This document shows, in pieces, positions 25,612 through 34,481 of a stretch of DNA of 52,832 nt. The translations under genes and the position numbers were made by a program. The notes below the pieces were generated by a model. It searched no databases. It had not been told where the DNA came from and worked only from the letters and a program-made list of their open reading frames with translations. Source of the DNA: an uncultured Gammaproteobacteria bacterium (GTDB lineage Bacteria; Pseudomonadota; Gammaproteobacteria; Arenicellales; CAJQKF01); assembly GCA_905478855.1 (NCBI GenBank), contig CAJQKF010000015.1:1-52832 (forward strand), given 5' to 3'. Numbering within the stretch: the first letter of the stretch is position 1; every line of letters starts with the position of its first letter.

Positions 25612-26535
25612 TCAATTAGAGGGGATCAGTTGAGAAAGCTTTTTGAGTCCTAATTGAATATTATGTCCCAACGGTACAATATCTAATTTCTTCAGCACAT
25701 TGATCTCAGCGGCGCTGACACCACCACCAATCATCACCCGTATTTTGGTATTTAACGCGAGTTCAGCTAGTTCGCTCCTCAGTGCGCTGGATCCATGATT
25801 AATCCGTCCCGCCAATATAATTCCATCACATTTAGTTTTATTCGCGGCGTTAGCTATTTCATCTATTGGCATATTGGCCCCAAGAACTATTGGCCGATAA
25901 CCAGAGTTATTCGCGGCTAAAGCGAACAATAGTAAACCTATTTCGTGGTGCTCATTGGGCAGACAGGCGAGTATTAATTTTGGACCGAGAGAGGGGCGAG
26001 TTCGATGATGAAAGCGCGCTCCAATCTTGTTTCGGAGATAGCATCCAAAAAAGTGTTCCTCCGCTATCGTACCCTGTTGACGAGCCCACCGATTTCCTAG
26101 ATCAACTAGAATCGGCTCGATTAAATTAACGGTAACGGTATCCATTGAGTGCAGTGACACAAATTCATTATACACCTCTTCTAATTGATCCTCATCGAAT
26201 TGAATAACTGCTCCTAGCATCTGATCGATGCCTGTTTGCCAGCGGTTTTGATTCGGATTTTCGTTTTTTGTTAAATTCCTTTCGGGTTTTTTTGAGTCAA
26301 GAAATTCTTTTACTTGACCAACCCGTATCCCCCGAGCCGTTAACCCAACAATCTCATTTACACGGTTTATATCTGATTGCCGATACATACGATGACCACT
26401 TTCTTTTCGAATAGGCTCTATTAGTCCGTATCGGGTTTCCCAAGCGCGTAAGGTAATAGCATTTACGCCAGTAAGTTCAGAAACGGTACGTATTGGGTAA
26501 AGTTGGTGGTTGCTCGACGTTGTGGACTCAATCAT
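25612..26535 (-). CDS. MerR-family regulator with B12-binding domain (LitR/CarH type)
   Basis: A 307-residue regulator. The MerR helix-turn-helix is at 12-75 (ITLRAWETRYGLIEPIRK). A four-helix and Rossmann cobalamin domain follows: Trp150 in LGNRW, Glu160-His161 in IAEEHF, and the predicted cobalt-ligating His197 in NEHHEIG, matching T. thermophilus CarH Trp131, Glu141-His142 and His177 (alignment from memory). The residue at CarH His132, which caps cobalt after illumination, is Ala151 here. CarH proteins repress in the dark when bound to adenosylcobalamin. This one probably represses the eight lipid genes that follow and itself; two TTTGTATA repeats sit just upstream. Confidence 0.9.
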   Translation of the reverse strand: MIESTTSSNHQLYPIRTVSELTGVNAITLRAWETRYGLIEPIRKESGHRMYRQSDINRVNEIVGLTARGIRVGQVKEFLDSKKPERNLTKNENPNQNRWQTGIDQMLGAVIQFDEDQLEEVYNEFVSLHSMDTVTVNLIEPILVDLGNRWARQQGTIAEEHFFGCYLRNKIGARFHHRTRPSLGPKLILACLPNEHHEIGLLLFALAANNSGYRPIVLGANMPIDEIANAANKTKCDGIILAGRINHGSSALRSELAELALNTKIRVMIGGGVSAAEINVLKKLDIVPLGHNIQLGLKKLSQLIPSN

Positions 26536-26549
26536 TTTCTTTCAAATGT

Positions 26550-26568
26550 TATACAAAACCTATACAAA
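26550..26568 (-). promoter_or_regulatory. Two TTTGTATA repeats upstream of the MerR gene
   Basis: On the minus strand TTTGTATA occurs twice, 11 bases apart start to start, about 15-33 bases before the MerR start codon. A third, looser ATATAAC lies next to them. The one-turn spacing and position over the likely promoter suggest an autoregulatory operator for the MerR/B12 protein and the lipid operon. Confidence 0.55.
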
Positions 26569-26569
26569 T

Positions 26570-27047
26570 GATATAACAGCCACTGATTTATTCCAGTTAA
26601 TAACTGGTAATAATCAGCAAATTCTTGCCTTGATGATAAGTTTTGTTCTTTTTTCTAATAAATTTAATTATATAAAACTTATATTATTAGTAAACTATTA
26701 CCGGGCAAAAAATATGCGATTTTTACTATGTTTGTTCTAATCGCTCAGTGCGATTGCGTTATTTTTGCTTCTGTCAGGATAAAGCTCATTATTTTGCGGC
26801 ATTTTTTACGATCACAGAGCAATCAAAGTTAGCGCAATTTTAAAGACTTTCTGTTCTATGCTAGAACTTACCGGACCGTCGTTTTCAAGATTTTGAGTAG
26901 GGTTCATTGGATGGGCATAATTTAACGCCGCGTTCACCGACTGGATTGTTATATTCCGTGACTCCCGCTTGGCCAGCAAATTTGCAAATTAACTCGTGTA
27001 TATTGACCGTCTGTGCGGTGTGGATAATTTTTTCATTTCAAGTTTGC
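26570..27047. other. Intergenic region between the lipid operon and the DMT gene
   Basis: The left part is very AT-rich and presumably carries the promoter of the MerR-headed operon. A 93-codon frame on the plus strand overlaps the DMT gene and has no coding character. I see no RNA gene or repeat. The DMT gene ends here, so the region lies upstream of one minus-strand unit and downstream of another. Confidence 0.5.
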
Positions 27048-27944
27048 TTATTTCGACTGTTGACGGGTGACCTCAATCACTCCAGCACTAACGATCAACA
27101 GGGTTCCAAGTATTTCTCGCATGCCGAATGTCTCATCAGTGAGGAGAGCGGCCGACGTAACGCCGGCAAGTACGTCGGCCATGAGTAGCATTCCTACTCG
27201 GGCGGGACTCAGAATCGTGGCGGGCCAAATAGTTAAAAAGGTCATCGGTGCCATCACGATAGATACTATCAATATCCAAATCCAAATTTGATTTATTTGA
27301 GATAAATTAGGTATTGACTCGGTGATGCCCAATGGTAGAGAAACGATACATAGAGAACCTAGCAGGGCAAATAGCACGAATAAAAATACTTTTTCAACGA
27401 GTAGGCTAGGTCCACCCTGAAATAGCTTAACCGATGCAAACGCCCAAATAATGCCGGAAACCAGTGCCAGCCAGTCACCGATGTTTCTAGGAATAGGCAG
27501 CTGATATCCAATGCCTAAGATAGTAAGAAGTCCGCCGAATGCCAGAACTAGAGCAATCACACGGCTTATGTTCAGTTGTTCCTTGAGTACTATTATGCCG
27601 AGAAGCGTACTCCATAAAGGCGTCATGTAAAACAGTAGAACTACACGAACCACATCCGTCAGGTTGATACTAATGGTATACAATGAAAAAGCCAGGCCTG
27701 ACAATAAACCTGGGAGTAAAAGGGGGCCAATATGTCTAATAATATTACGCCACCGCAGTAAAACTAGCGGAAGGAGAACTACACAGCTGCCTGCAAAAAT
27801 TATAATACTGGTCCATGCTGGTCCTATCCCTGCATCTTGGATATTGCGCACTGGTACCCAGAACAAACCCCACGCAATTGCAGCAAGAAGCAATCCTAGT
27901 GTGGGTATAGAGTTTTTTCGACTAGATGTCGTTATTGGTGTCAT
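27048..27944 (-). CDS. DMT-superfamily transporter (EamA domain)
   Basis: A 298-residue inner-membrane protein with ten predicted helices in two EamA repeats. The N-terminal repeat begins LLLAAIAWGLFWVPVRNI; the second has IIWAFASVKLFQGG. The block LFYMTPLWSTLLGIIVLKEQL is the usual EamA end-of-repeat signature. Such carriers mostly export amino acids, metabolites or drugs. It is a single gene 171 bases from the divergent M20 amidohydrolase. No substrate can be inferred. Confidence 0.9.
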   Translation of the reverse strand: MTPITTSSRKNSIPTLGLLLAAIAWGLFWVPVRNIQDAGIGPAWTSIIIFAGSCVVLLPLVLLRWRNIIRHIGPLLLPGLLSGLAFSLYTISINLTDVVRVVLLFYMTPLWSTLLGIIVLKEQLNISRVIALVLAFGGLLTILGIGYQLPIPRNIGDWLALVSGIIWAFASVKLFQGGPSLLVEKVFLFVLFALLGSLCIVSLPLGITESIPNLSQINQIWIWILIVSIVMAPMTFLTIWPATILSPARVGMLLMADVLAGVTSAALLTDETFGMREILGTLLIVSAGVIEVTRQQSK

Positions 27945-28157
27945 ATGAGGATGCCGTCAAACGAGGTTCCGTGAACTATTGGACTAGTTTACTGAAATTA
28001 CTAAGGGATGTTTTTTAATTATATAAATATTAGTGAGTTTGTAATAACTCGACGTTCTATTAGTCTTTATTCGGCTAAGTGAAATGAGTAATATGCGCAT
28101 AATAAAAGATGATTCATGTTTTCCCAATCGCAAGTTTACATTTTGGTCTTCGGATAT

Positions 28158-29327
28158 ATGACAATAAAAACACCTATTTCTAAAAATTGTTTCCTATCCA
28201 TGCAGGGTTGGAGACATGACATACATCGTCATCCTGAACTCGCATTTGAGGAAAATAGAACGTCTCAGTTGGTTGTTCAGCTGCTAACCGAGTTTGGCGT
28301 CGAAGTGCATACTGGTATTGGTAATACAGGCGTTGTAGGCATCCTGAAAAAAGGTACAAGTAATCGTTGTATTGGGTTAAGAGCGGATATGGATGCGCTT
28401 AAAATTCAGGAAGACAACACGTTTGAGTATAAGTCGGTGTTCGACGGTAAAATGCACGCTTGTGGTCACGATGGTCATACCGCTATGTTACTCGGAGCGG
28501 CGAAGCTACTATCGGGCGACATAGAGTTTGACGGAACGGTAGTATTTATCTTTCAGCCGGCCGAAGAGCACGGTGAAGGAGCCAGGGCGATGATCGATGA
28601 TGGATTGTTTGAACGGTTTCCTGTTGACGCTGTATACGCCATTCATAATTTCCCCTCACTTGCTGTGGGTAAATTCGCAGTTCGAGCAGGATCTATAATG
28701 GCTGCCGAGGATAATTTTGAAATCACAATAAACGGCGAGGGCTGTCATGCCGCGATGCCCCATCTGGGTAAAGACCCGATTGTGGTGGGCGCGCAAATCG
28801 TAACGGCTATGCAATCCTTGGTGTCGCGCAGTTTGAACCCTATGGAGCATGCAGTCGTATCGTTTACTGAGTTTGTAACTAACGGTACGGTTAATGTTGT
28901 ACCCGGACAAGTGGTATTAAAGGGCGATACCCGCTCTCTGACACCGGAAGTGCAGGTAATGATTGAAGCAACTATGAGCAAGATTGTGGGGGGAGTATGT
29001 GCAGCATATGGTGTTGATTATGAATTTAGCTATATTCGTAATTTTGTGCCGACCATAAACACGGCCAATGAGGCATCGATCGCTGCTAAAGTTGCTGCTA
29101 CAGTAGTTGGTGACAACAATGTGGTGGGCGATAGTCGCGCCGTTATGACATCCGAGGATTTTGGCTATATGCTCCAAGAAAAACCGGGTGCCTATTTATT
29201 GTTGGGTAATGGCGAAAAAGGTATTGGAGGGTGCAGTTTACATAATCCAGCATACGATTTTAATGATGAGATATTGTGCATAGGAGCTGATTTCTGGGTG
29301 GCGTTAGTCCAATCAGAATTACCCTGA
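28158..29327 (+). CDS. M20-family amidohydrolase (hippurate/IAA-amino-acid hydrolase type)
   Basis: A metal-dependent amidohydrolase that splits N-acyl or N-aroyl amino acids. Visible motifs are WRHDIHRHPELAFEE, LRADMDAL, MHACGHDGHTAMLLGAAKLL (metal Cys/His), QPAEEHGEGARAMI (catalytic Glu) and SEDFGYML. The open frame reaches back to an ATG at 28116, but the spacing to WRHDIH in relatives favours the ATG used here, giving 389 residues, the normal family length. It is a cytosolic, monocistronic gene divergent from the DMT carrier, which might move its substrate or product. The acyl group is not predictable. Confidence 0.92.
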   Translation: MTIKTPISKNCFLSMQGWRHDIHRHPELAFEENRTSQLVVQLLTEFGVEVHTGIGNTGVVGILKKGTSNRCIGLRADMDALKIQEDNTFEYKSVFDGKMHACGHDGHTAMLLGAAKLLSGDIEFDGTVVFIFQPAEEHGEGARAMIDDGLFERFPVDAVYAIHNFPSLAVGKFAVRAGSIMAAEDNFEITINGEGCHAAMPHLGKDPIVVGAQIVTAMQSLVSRSLNPMEHAVVSFTEFVTNGTVNVVPGQVVLKGDTRSLTPEVQVMIEATMSKIVGGVCAAYGVDYEFSYIRNFVPTINTANEASIAAKVAATVVGDNNVVGDSRAVMTSEDFGYMLQEKPGAYLLLGNGEKGIGGCSLHNPAYDFNDEILCIGADFWVALVQSELP

Positions 29328-29350
29328 AAACATGTCTATTCGCTTGAACA

Positions 29351-30277
29351 TTAAAGAACGGCAAAAATCATATACCCAAAATATCCTGAAATCAGTATCA
29401 GTCCATGTACAAGTTTGAGTCGAGCACTTACGAGGCAGAAGCCCCATAAGATTAACCCAGCGATAAGCATTGCATAGATCATATGAGAAGGTATATTTTG
29501 ACCTGTGAGTGGGGCAATGCTTGCTGTTATTCCAAATACACCGAAGCTATTCCAAATATTTGACCCGACAACATTGCCGATTGCAATTTCACCGTGGCCC
29601 ATGCGGACTGCGGCTATTGATGCAGCGATTTCCGGCAAGCTCGTTCCTATGGCGACTATAGTAAATCCTATGACAGCTTTTGAGACGCCAAAATCCTTGG
29701 CTAATGCAGAAGCGCCACTAACCAAGACATCCCCGCCAATGGCTAGCATTCCGAAGCCGATTATAACAAGGAGACAATTGCATAGTGTGTTTGAGTTCGG
29801 TAAATTATTGACACTGGTAGCCGTACCGGTATGTTTTAGTGTCTTGATTCGAAATGTTATGTAGCTAATGAGACCAGCTAAAAGAAGGATGCCCTCGATT
29901 CGACTTAATTGGTTGTCGATTAAAAAATAAGCGACAGCAATAAAACCAATAATCATGCTGGAAAGATCAATTTTAAAAAGGTCACGACTAATCATTACAC
30001 CACCAATAAATGTGGTTAGCGCTAGTACGAGTCCAATGTTTGCAAGGTTCGACCCCAGAATATTTGTTAAGGCTATATCGGGGTTATCTGTTAGAGCTGC
30101 ATCCAAACTGACAGCGAGTTCCGGAGCGCTGGTCCCGAAAGCCACGATAACAATGCCGACTATAAGTCCAGAAAAACCTATTTTTCTACCCAGCTTTTCG
30201 GCTCCAGTTACTAGAAATTCACCTCCAAAATAAAGTAGAAAAAGTCCTGTAATAACCTGGAGAATATCGGATAGCAT
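29351..30277 (-). CDS. Calcium/sodium antiporter (CaCA family, YrbG-like)
   Basis: A 308-residue inner-membrane cation exchanger with ten helices in two inverted halves. The two alpha repeats are present: FGTSAPELAVSLDAA in the first half and AIGTSLPEIAASIAAVR in the second, each with its acidic residue, followed by NILGSNLANIGLVL and IGNVVGSNIWNSFG. It should exchange Ca2+ or other cations for Na+ or H+. It lies tail to tail with the M20 gene. The remains of another sodium antiporter, nhaA, lie just upstream. Confidence 0.95.
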   Translation of the reverse strand: MLSDILQVITGLFLLYFGGEFLVTGAEKLGRKIGFSGLIVGIVIVAFGTSAPELAVSLDAALTDNPDIALTNILGSNLANIGLVLALTTFIGGVMISRDLFKIDLSSMIIGFIAVAYFLIDNQLSRIEGILLLAGLISYITFRIKTLKHTGTATSVNNLPNSNTLCNCLLVIIGFGMLAIGGDVLVSGASALAKDFGVSKAVIGFTIVAIGTSLPEIAASIAAVRMGHGEIAIGNVVGSNIWNSFGVFGITASIAPLTGQNIPSHMIYAMLIAGLILWGFCLVSARLKLVHGLILISGYFGYMIFAVL

Positions 30278-30447
30278 GAGGGTATTTATTCGGTTTCTTA
30301 AAGCTTAGTAGGGTAGAGAATTAACCATCCCTGTTTTAGATGCAGGTTCTTGCATCTTACGTAATCAGTAACATATATAGGGCCGAAGTATTCATTTTCA
30401 ATTTCTGTATGCAAGTGCAGTTGACTATAACGCTACTAAGAAGACTC

Positions 30448-30700
30448 ATGGTAAAACGAAACTGGATCAAAGATTTCCTCGCCCTCGAAACGGCAGGCGG
30501 GTTGTTACTAATAGCGTCTGCATTTTTCTTGTTTACTCATCGTTTGGTCTATACTATGAGAGTGTGCTCAACTTATCTGCGTTAGTTGGGCCTCTTGCGT
30601 TCGATCAGGGTGGACTAGCCTTAATCAATGAACGACTTGGAATTCTAATCAACTCATTTGCATCTGTTGTGGTGAGCTACTTGTTACTAGCACGCCGAAG
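30448..30700 (+). pseudogene. nhaA: NhaA Na+/H+ antiporter remnant with large internal deletion
   Basis: From an ATG the frame reads MVKRNWIKDFLALETAGGLL then LIASAFFLF, the standard NhaA N-terminus. A shift of frame gives SSFGLYYESVLNL, still N-terminal NhaA-like, and the same frame then jumps to GPLAFDQGGLALINERLGIL and INSFASVVVSYLLLARR, the NhaA C-terminus. Roughly 300 internal residues are missing and at least one frameshift separates the ends. The last codons overlap the 3' end of the convergent histidine kinase gene. The gene cannot make an antiporter. Confidence 0.82.
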
Positions 30701-32302
30701 AGCACTTGCTACGGTTTTCAGGTCAATAGGTTTAGTAAGAAAATCATCCATCCCTGCATTTATCGCGATTCGTTTGTCAGATTCAAAGGCATTGGCTGTT
30801 AGCGCGATAATAGTTGGTTGTACTATCGCACTTTTACGGATTTGCAAAGTGGCCTCAATACCGTTCATTATGGGCATATTCATATCCATGAGCACAACGT
30901 CGTAGTGTTTAGTCTCGCACGCCTGGAGCGCTTCAATACCGTTCGAAACCAATGTCGCGTTATATCCCAATTTTTTTAGCATTGCGTTGATTAATAATTG
31001 ATTAACGTCGTCGTCTTCGGCTACCAGAATATTTAATGGTAGTGTGCGCCCCATGTCCGGCGCGATGCTGGAAAGTTTTTTGTTTACGCTTTCATCGACT
31101 GAATTGACTGTCTTTAGTGGTATTTGAAAGAAAAATACCGCTCCCTCTCCAGGTTTGCTGTCGACCCAAATTCGACCCTTCATGGCAGTGCAAAGGCTTT
31201 TGCTGATAGCCAATCCTAAGCCAGTGCCGGGTTGAATTTCCACAGTGGTGTTAGTTGCCTGAGCAAACCGATCGAAAATTCGCTTTTGATCCTCCGATGA
31301 TATTCCTTCGCCGTCGTCCTTTATCTTGCAGTGCAAGGTTTCATTATCTGATCGATTAACGTGCAGACTGACGTTAACGGTTTGAGAACAAAATTTGATG
31401 GCATTACCGATAAGATTGAAGAGAATTTGTCTGAGACGATCGGCATCGCTCACTATCCACTCAGGAGCAGATTTCGCTACATGTAGATTAATTATCTTTG
31501 CATCTTTTTCTGCTCTTATATTCAAAATGTTGACGATATTGTTTAAAAGGCTATGTAGATTAAACACATCTTCGTGAATCTCGATAGATTCGAACTCAAT
31601 TTTAGTAAAATCCAACACGTCGTTGATTACTGTCATCAAGCCGCTTGCAGCGTCACGCATCAAGCCAAGAAGTTTTAGTTGGTTTTGGTCCTCGATCGAA
31701 TCAATGAGGAGCTCGGTACACGAAGAAATCGCGTTCATAGGTGTGCGAATTTCATGACTCATATTTGCCAGAAAAAGCGACTTGGCTTGGTCGGCAGACA
31801 CGGCCTCATGTTTGGATAAACGCAACTCAAGTTGGCTTGAGACTTGTCTGGAAAGTCCAATTAAACACTGTTTTTCAGTGCTTGTTAATTTCCGTGGAAC
31901 AGTGTCTATGATGCAAATTGTGCCTATATTCTCACCTGAAGGGGTCCTGATGGGAGCACCAGCATAAAATCTGATATTCGGATTGTCAGTTACCAGTGGG
32001 TTATCCAGAAACCTTACATCTAAGTAGGTATCTTCTATAATAAATAGATCATTCTGGAGTATGGCATGCCCGCAGAAAGAGAGCTCTCTCGATGTCTCCG
32101 TAACCTCCAATCCTAACTTTGATTTGAACCACTGCCGATCGTGATCAACAAAACTGATGAGTGAAATGGGCGTAGCGAAAACCTGAGCAGTTATAAAAAC
32201 GAGGTCGTCATAAACTTGTTCGGGTAAGGTGTCTAGGACATTATACTTTGTGAGTTCGTCCAGTCTGTTACGCTCAGACTTGGGCAGGGCAGGACCAATC
32301 AT
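30677..32302 (-). CDS. Hybrid sensor histidine kinase with GAF and receiver domains
   Basis: A 541-residue cytosolic kinase without membrane helices. An N-terminal GAF domain (about 25-165; FCGHAILQNDLFIIEDT, FYAGAPIRTPSGENIGTICI) senses a soluble or redox cue. It is followed by a HisKA domain with His183 (NMSHEIRTPMNA), an ATPase domain (N box RQILFNLIGNAIKF, G boxes DDGEGIS and GTGLGLAISKSL) and a C-terminal receiver with Asp473 (VVLMDMNMPIMNG) and Lys in LTKPID. No output regulator or Hpt gene is adjacent, so the partner is elsewhere. The stop overlaps the nhaA remnant. Confidence 0.93.
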   Translation of the reverse strand: MIGPALPKSERNRLDELTKYNVLDTLPEQVYDDLVFITAQVFATPISLISFVDHDRQWFKSKLGLEVTETSRELSFCGHAILQNDLFIIEDTYLDVRFLDNPLVTDNPNIRFYAGAPIRTPSGENIGTICIIDTVPRKLTSTEKQCLIGLSRQVSSQLELRLSKHEAVSADQAKSLFLANMSHEIRTPMNAISSCTELLIDSIEDQNQLKLLGLMRDAASGLMTVINDVLDFTKIEFESIEIHEDVFNLHSLLNNIVNILNIRAEKDAKIINLHVAKSAPEWIVSDADRLRQILFNLIGNAIKFCSQTVNVSLHVNRSDNETLHCKIKDDGEGISSEDQKRIFDRFAQATNTTVEIQPGTGLGLAISKSLCTAMKGRIWVDSKPGEGAVFFFQIPLKTVNSVDESVNKKLSSIAPDMGRTLPLNILVAEDDDVNQLLINAMLKKLGYNATLVSNGIEALQACETKHYDVVLMDMNMPIMNGIEATLQIRKSAIVQPTIIALTANAFESDKRIAINAGMDDFLTKPIDLKTVASALRRASNK

Positions 32303-33047
32303 CGGGTAGATATGCCGGCTTGAGTAGAATTTTCAGGCATTAACGCTCCATGCATTACCGATTATAGAAATACTACTTAACGATCGACCAACGTCGTTTA
32401 TATTTTATTGTACACCTCACATGTACAATAGGTAATATACCTTAGTCTATTCAAATTTACACCAAGTTGGCCTGCTCTTCGACCGATATTTATGCCTAAC
32501 GCCCTCAAAACTGAAGCACGTGATCTCTTTGTGGTGGGTATTGGTTTTCTTTTCTCCACAGGCAAAGCTAGCGCAAATGGTTAGCGATAGATTTCAAAGT
32601 ACAGAGATTTCTGTGAAAAACATAGAACAGAAAATCGTAGTAGAGTGCATAATCTATCGTGCGGTATTTATTAAAACCGTGCAGCGAACACGAATTGATA
32701 CGTTATTTGCAGAATGGTGCGCGATATTTCTAGAATTAATTTGCATGCTATGCAATTCATATTTCTGTGGTTACAATAGGAAAAAATTTTGATTATTACT
32801 GCGGAATATAAAACTAAAATGAGATTAAAGGGTGATTCTATTTTAAAATTCACCTGCCGTTGGCGACGCAGCTTTAATCGACATTAAAAACAATAGATCG
32901 ACTTTCAAGTTTCGAAATTCGCAGAGTTGGGTAGGCAGCTTGTGTTGATGGAGAAAGGTGGGTCTTGATAGTTGTTTTTAGCAATTGGATTGGTTCATGA
33001 CGAGGCAATTAAGGATATGCTTTATTTGCTGAAGTGGGGTTGTAGTC
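32303..33047. other. Non-coding stretch, no gene supported
   Basis: About 745 bases. A 90-codon frame from GTG at 32520 and a 30-codon frame from ATG at 32492 lack ribosome sites and family resemblance. No RNA gene, repeat or terminator stands out. The left end must contain the kinase promoter and the right end the promoter of the coiled-coil gene. Confidence 0.5.
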
Positions 33048-34139
33048 ATTCAAAAATTTACTGCATTAGTTCTCGTTGCAACTATCACTGTGCTTGCGAC
33101 TATTTATGTTCTTGCTAATCGTCAGCAGGTTAGATTCGATCGCGAAGTTGCGTTGTTTAGCCAGCTTGAACAATCAGCACAAAAATTACGCTCTGTGCAA
33201 AATGATTTAGAGTCGTGGATTTTTCGAGCGAAGTCATCTGAAGTACGCGTTGGTACTCTGGAGGATCAACTTGATATCGCAAGCACAAGCACTCAAGAAG
33301 CCTTGCTAGTGACAGAACAGGCGATTACGCAAAAAGAGGAACTTTTGCAGGAGCAGATTAAATTCCTAAAACTGCAAAATCGACTCAAAAATGAGTTAGC
33401 TTTAATGTCCGTTCAATTTGAAGCCTTGAACGCTAAGTATGCGGAGCGGAGTAAAGAGATTGCGCTAAAGCTTAGCGTGATTCCTGAGCTTGAATCGACA
33501 CTTAACGCCACACGAATAAGTCACAATGGTTTGCAACAGAGGTTACTAAACGAAAAATCGGAAGTAATAGCTTTGCGGGCCGAGTTGGCTACACGAAACC
33601 AAGAATTGAAACGAGTAGACTTTGAGTTATCCTCCCGCGAATCATCGTTGCAAGAGCTGAAGCAATCGTCAGTTGCAACCACTAGATTATTGAATGAAGA
33701 AACGAACAAGTTTAAGAACATCGAATTGCTCCTTGCGGCATATGAGAAACGATTTGCAGAAATGACCGAACAGCAGCAAGAGCTAAATAACTCAACAGAT
33801 AGGGAGCTAGATTCATTACGCAATTCTCTGTTATCAGTTTCCAGCTTAAGGGATCGACAGGCGAATATTATAATAAGTCGAGATTCGATAATTAAACAAC
33901 TATCCGATGCATTGCAAAACGAGCAAACCTCAAACGGGGTTTTGCAAGATCAGTTGCGAAATACAAATGAGTTATTATCGATGACAAACACCTCTATCCA
34001 AGAACTTACTGGTCGTATCAAGGTTTTGGAACTAGACAATGCAGTATTGAACGAGCAAATTTCTTCTTTGCAAAGAGAGCTTGATGTTGCTGCGTTGACC
34101 TCAAATACGGCACCTGGCAACGATAGTAATTACGAGTAG
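33048..34139 (+). CDS. Membrane-anchored coiled-coil protein, unknown function
   Basis: After an N-terminal hydrophobic anchor (FTALVLVATITVLATIYVLA) the protein is about 330 residues of nearly continuous heptad-type coiled coil rich in Leu, Glu, Gln and Ser, ending GNDSNYE. The first GTG in frame, at 33090, would cut the anchor in half, while the frame stays open to a TGA at 33033-33035 without an ATG, GTG or TTG that keeps it whole. I chose ATT at 33048, preceded by GAAGTGGGG, as the likeliest start; this is a guess. It resembles no named family and could be a periplasmic scaffold or cell-envelope tether. The gene is alone. Confidence 0.65.
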   Translation: MQKFTALVLVATITVLATIYVLANRQQVRFDREVALFSQLEQSAQKLRSVQNDLESWIFRAKSSEVRVGTLEDQLDIASTSTQEALLVTEQAITQKEELLQEQIKFLKLQNRLKNELALMSVQFEALNAKYAERSKEIALKLSVIPELESTLNATRISHNGLQQRLLNEKSEVIALRAELATRNQELKRVDFELSSRESSLQELKQSSVATTRLLNEETNKFKNIELLLAAYEKRFAEMTEQQQELNNSTDRELDSLRNSLLSVSSLRDRQANIIISRDSIIKQLSDALQNEQTSNGVLQDQLRNTNELLSMTNTSIQELTGRIKVLELDNAVLNEQISSLQRELDVAALTSNTAPGNDSNYE

Positions 34140-34481
34140 TATAATAAAGAATGTAAAGATTTCTTGTAAAATGTGGTGTGAACGTTGTTGTCCTAAAAAC
34201 GGTCTAACGTCGTGTACTTTTAAAGCTAACAATAATCTTGGGAAATGAGTGCTAAATAAAAGAATATACTCAAATAATTATGATCTGAGGCAAGTATTAC
34301 CTTTACATCGAATGTTAAGTTATGGAATGGGTCAGGATGTTAAAAAGGAGCGATGTGCTCATATTTTTTATAGTACACACGCTTACTCGCTCATGAATAA
34401 GTTATCAGCTCGATACTACAGTTATTGACTTTATTTCCTAATGAATTATTGTAGCGCGAGTTTACCTACACTGAAAAGTCT
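34140..34481. other. Non-coding stretch before the HTH regulator
   Basis: These 342 bases are AT-rich and contain only short, unlike frames. There is no clear terminator for the coiled-coil gene and no recognisable operator. It presumably holds the promoter of the HTH gene. Confidence 0.45.

Noticed and set aside
26907..27188. 93-codon plus-strand frame
   Set aside because: Overlaps the DMT transporter gene antisense; the unique part has no coding character.
32520..32792. 90-codon frame starting at GTG in a long gap
   Set aside because: No ribosome site, Cys-rich random-looking C-terminus, no resemblance to known proteins.
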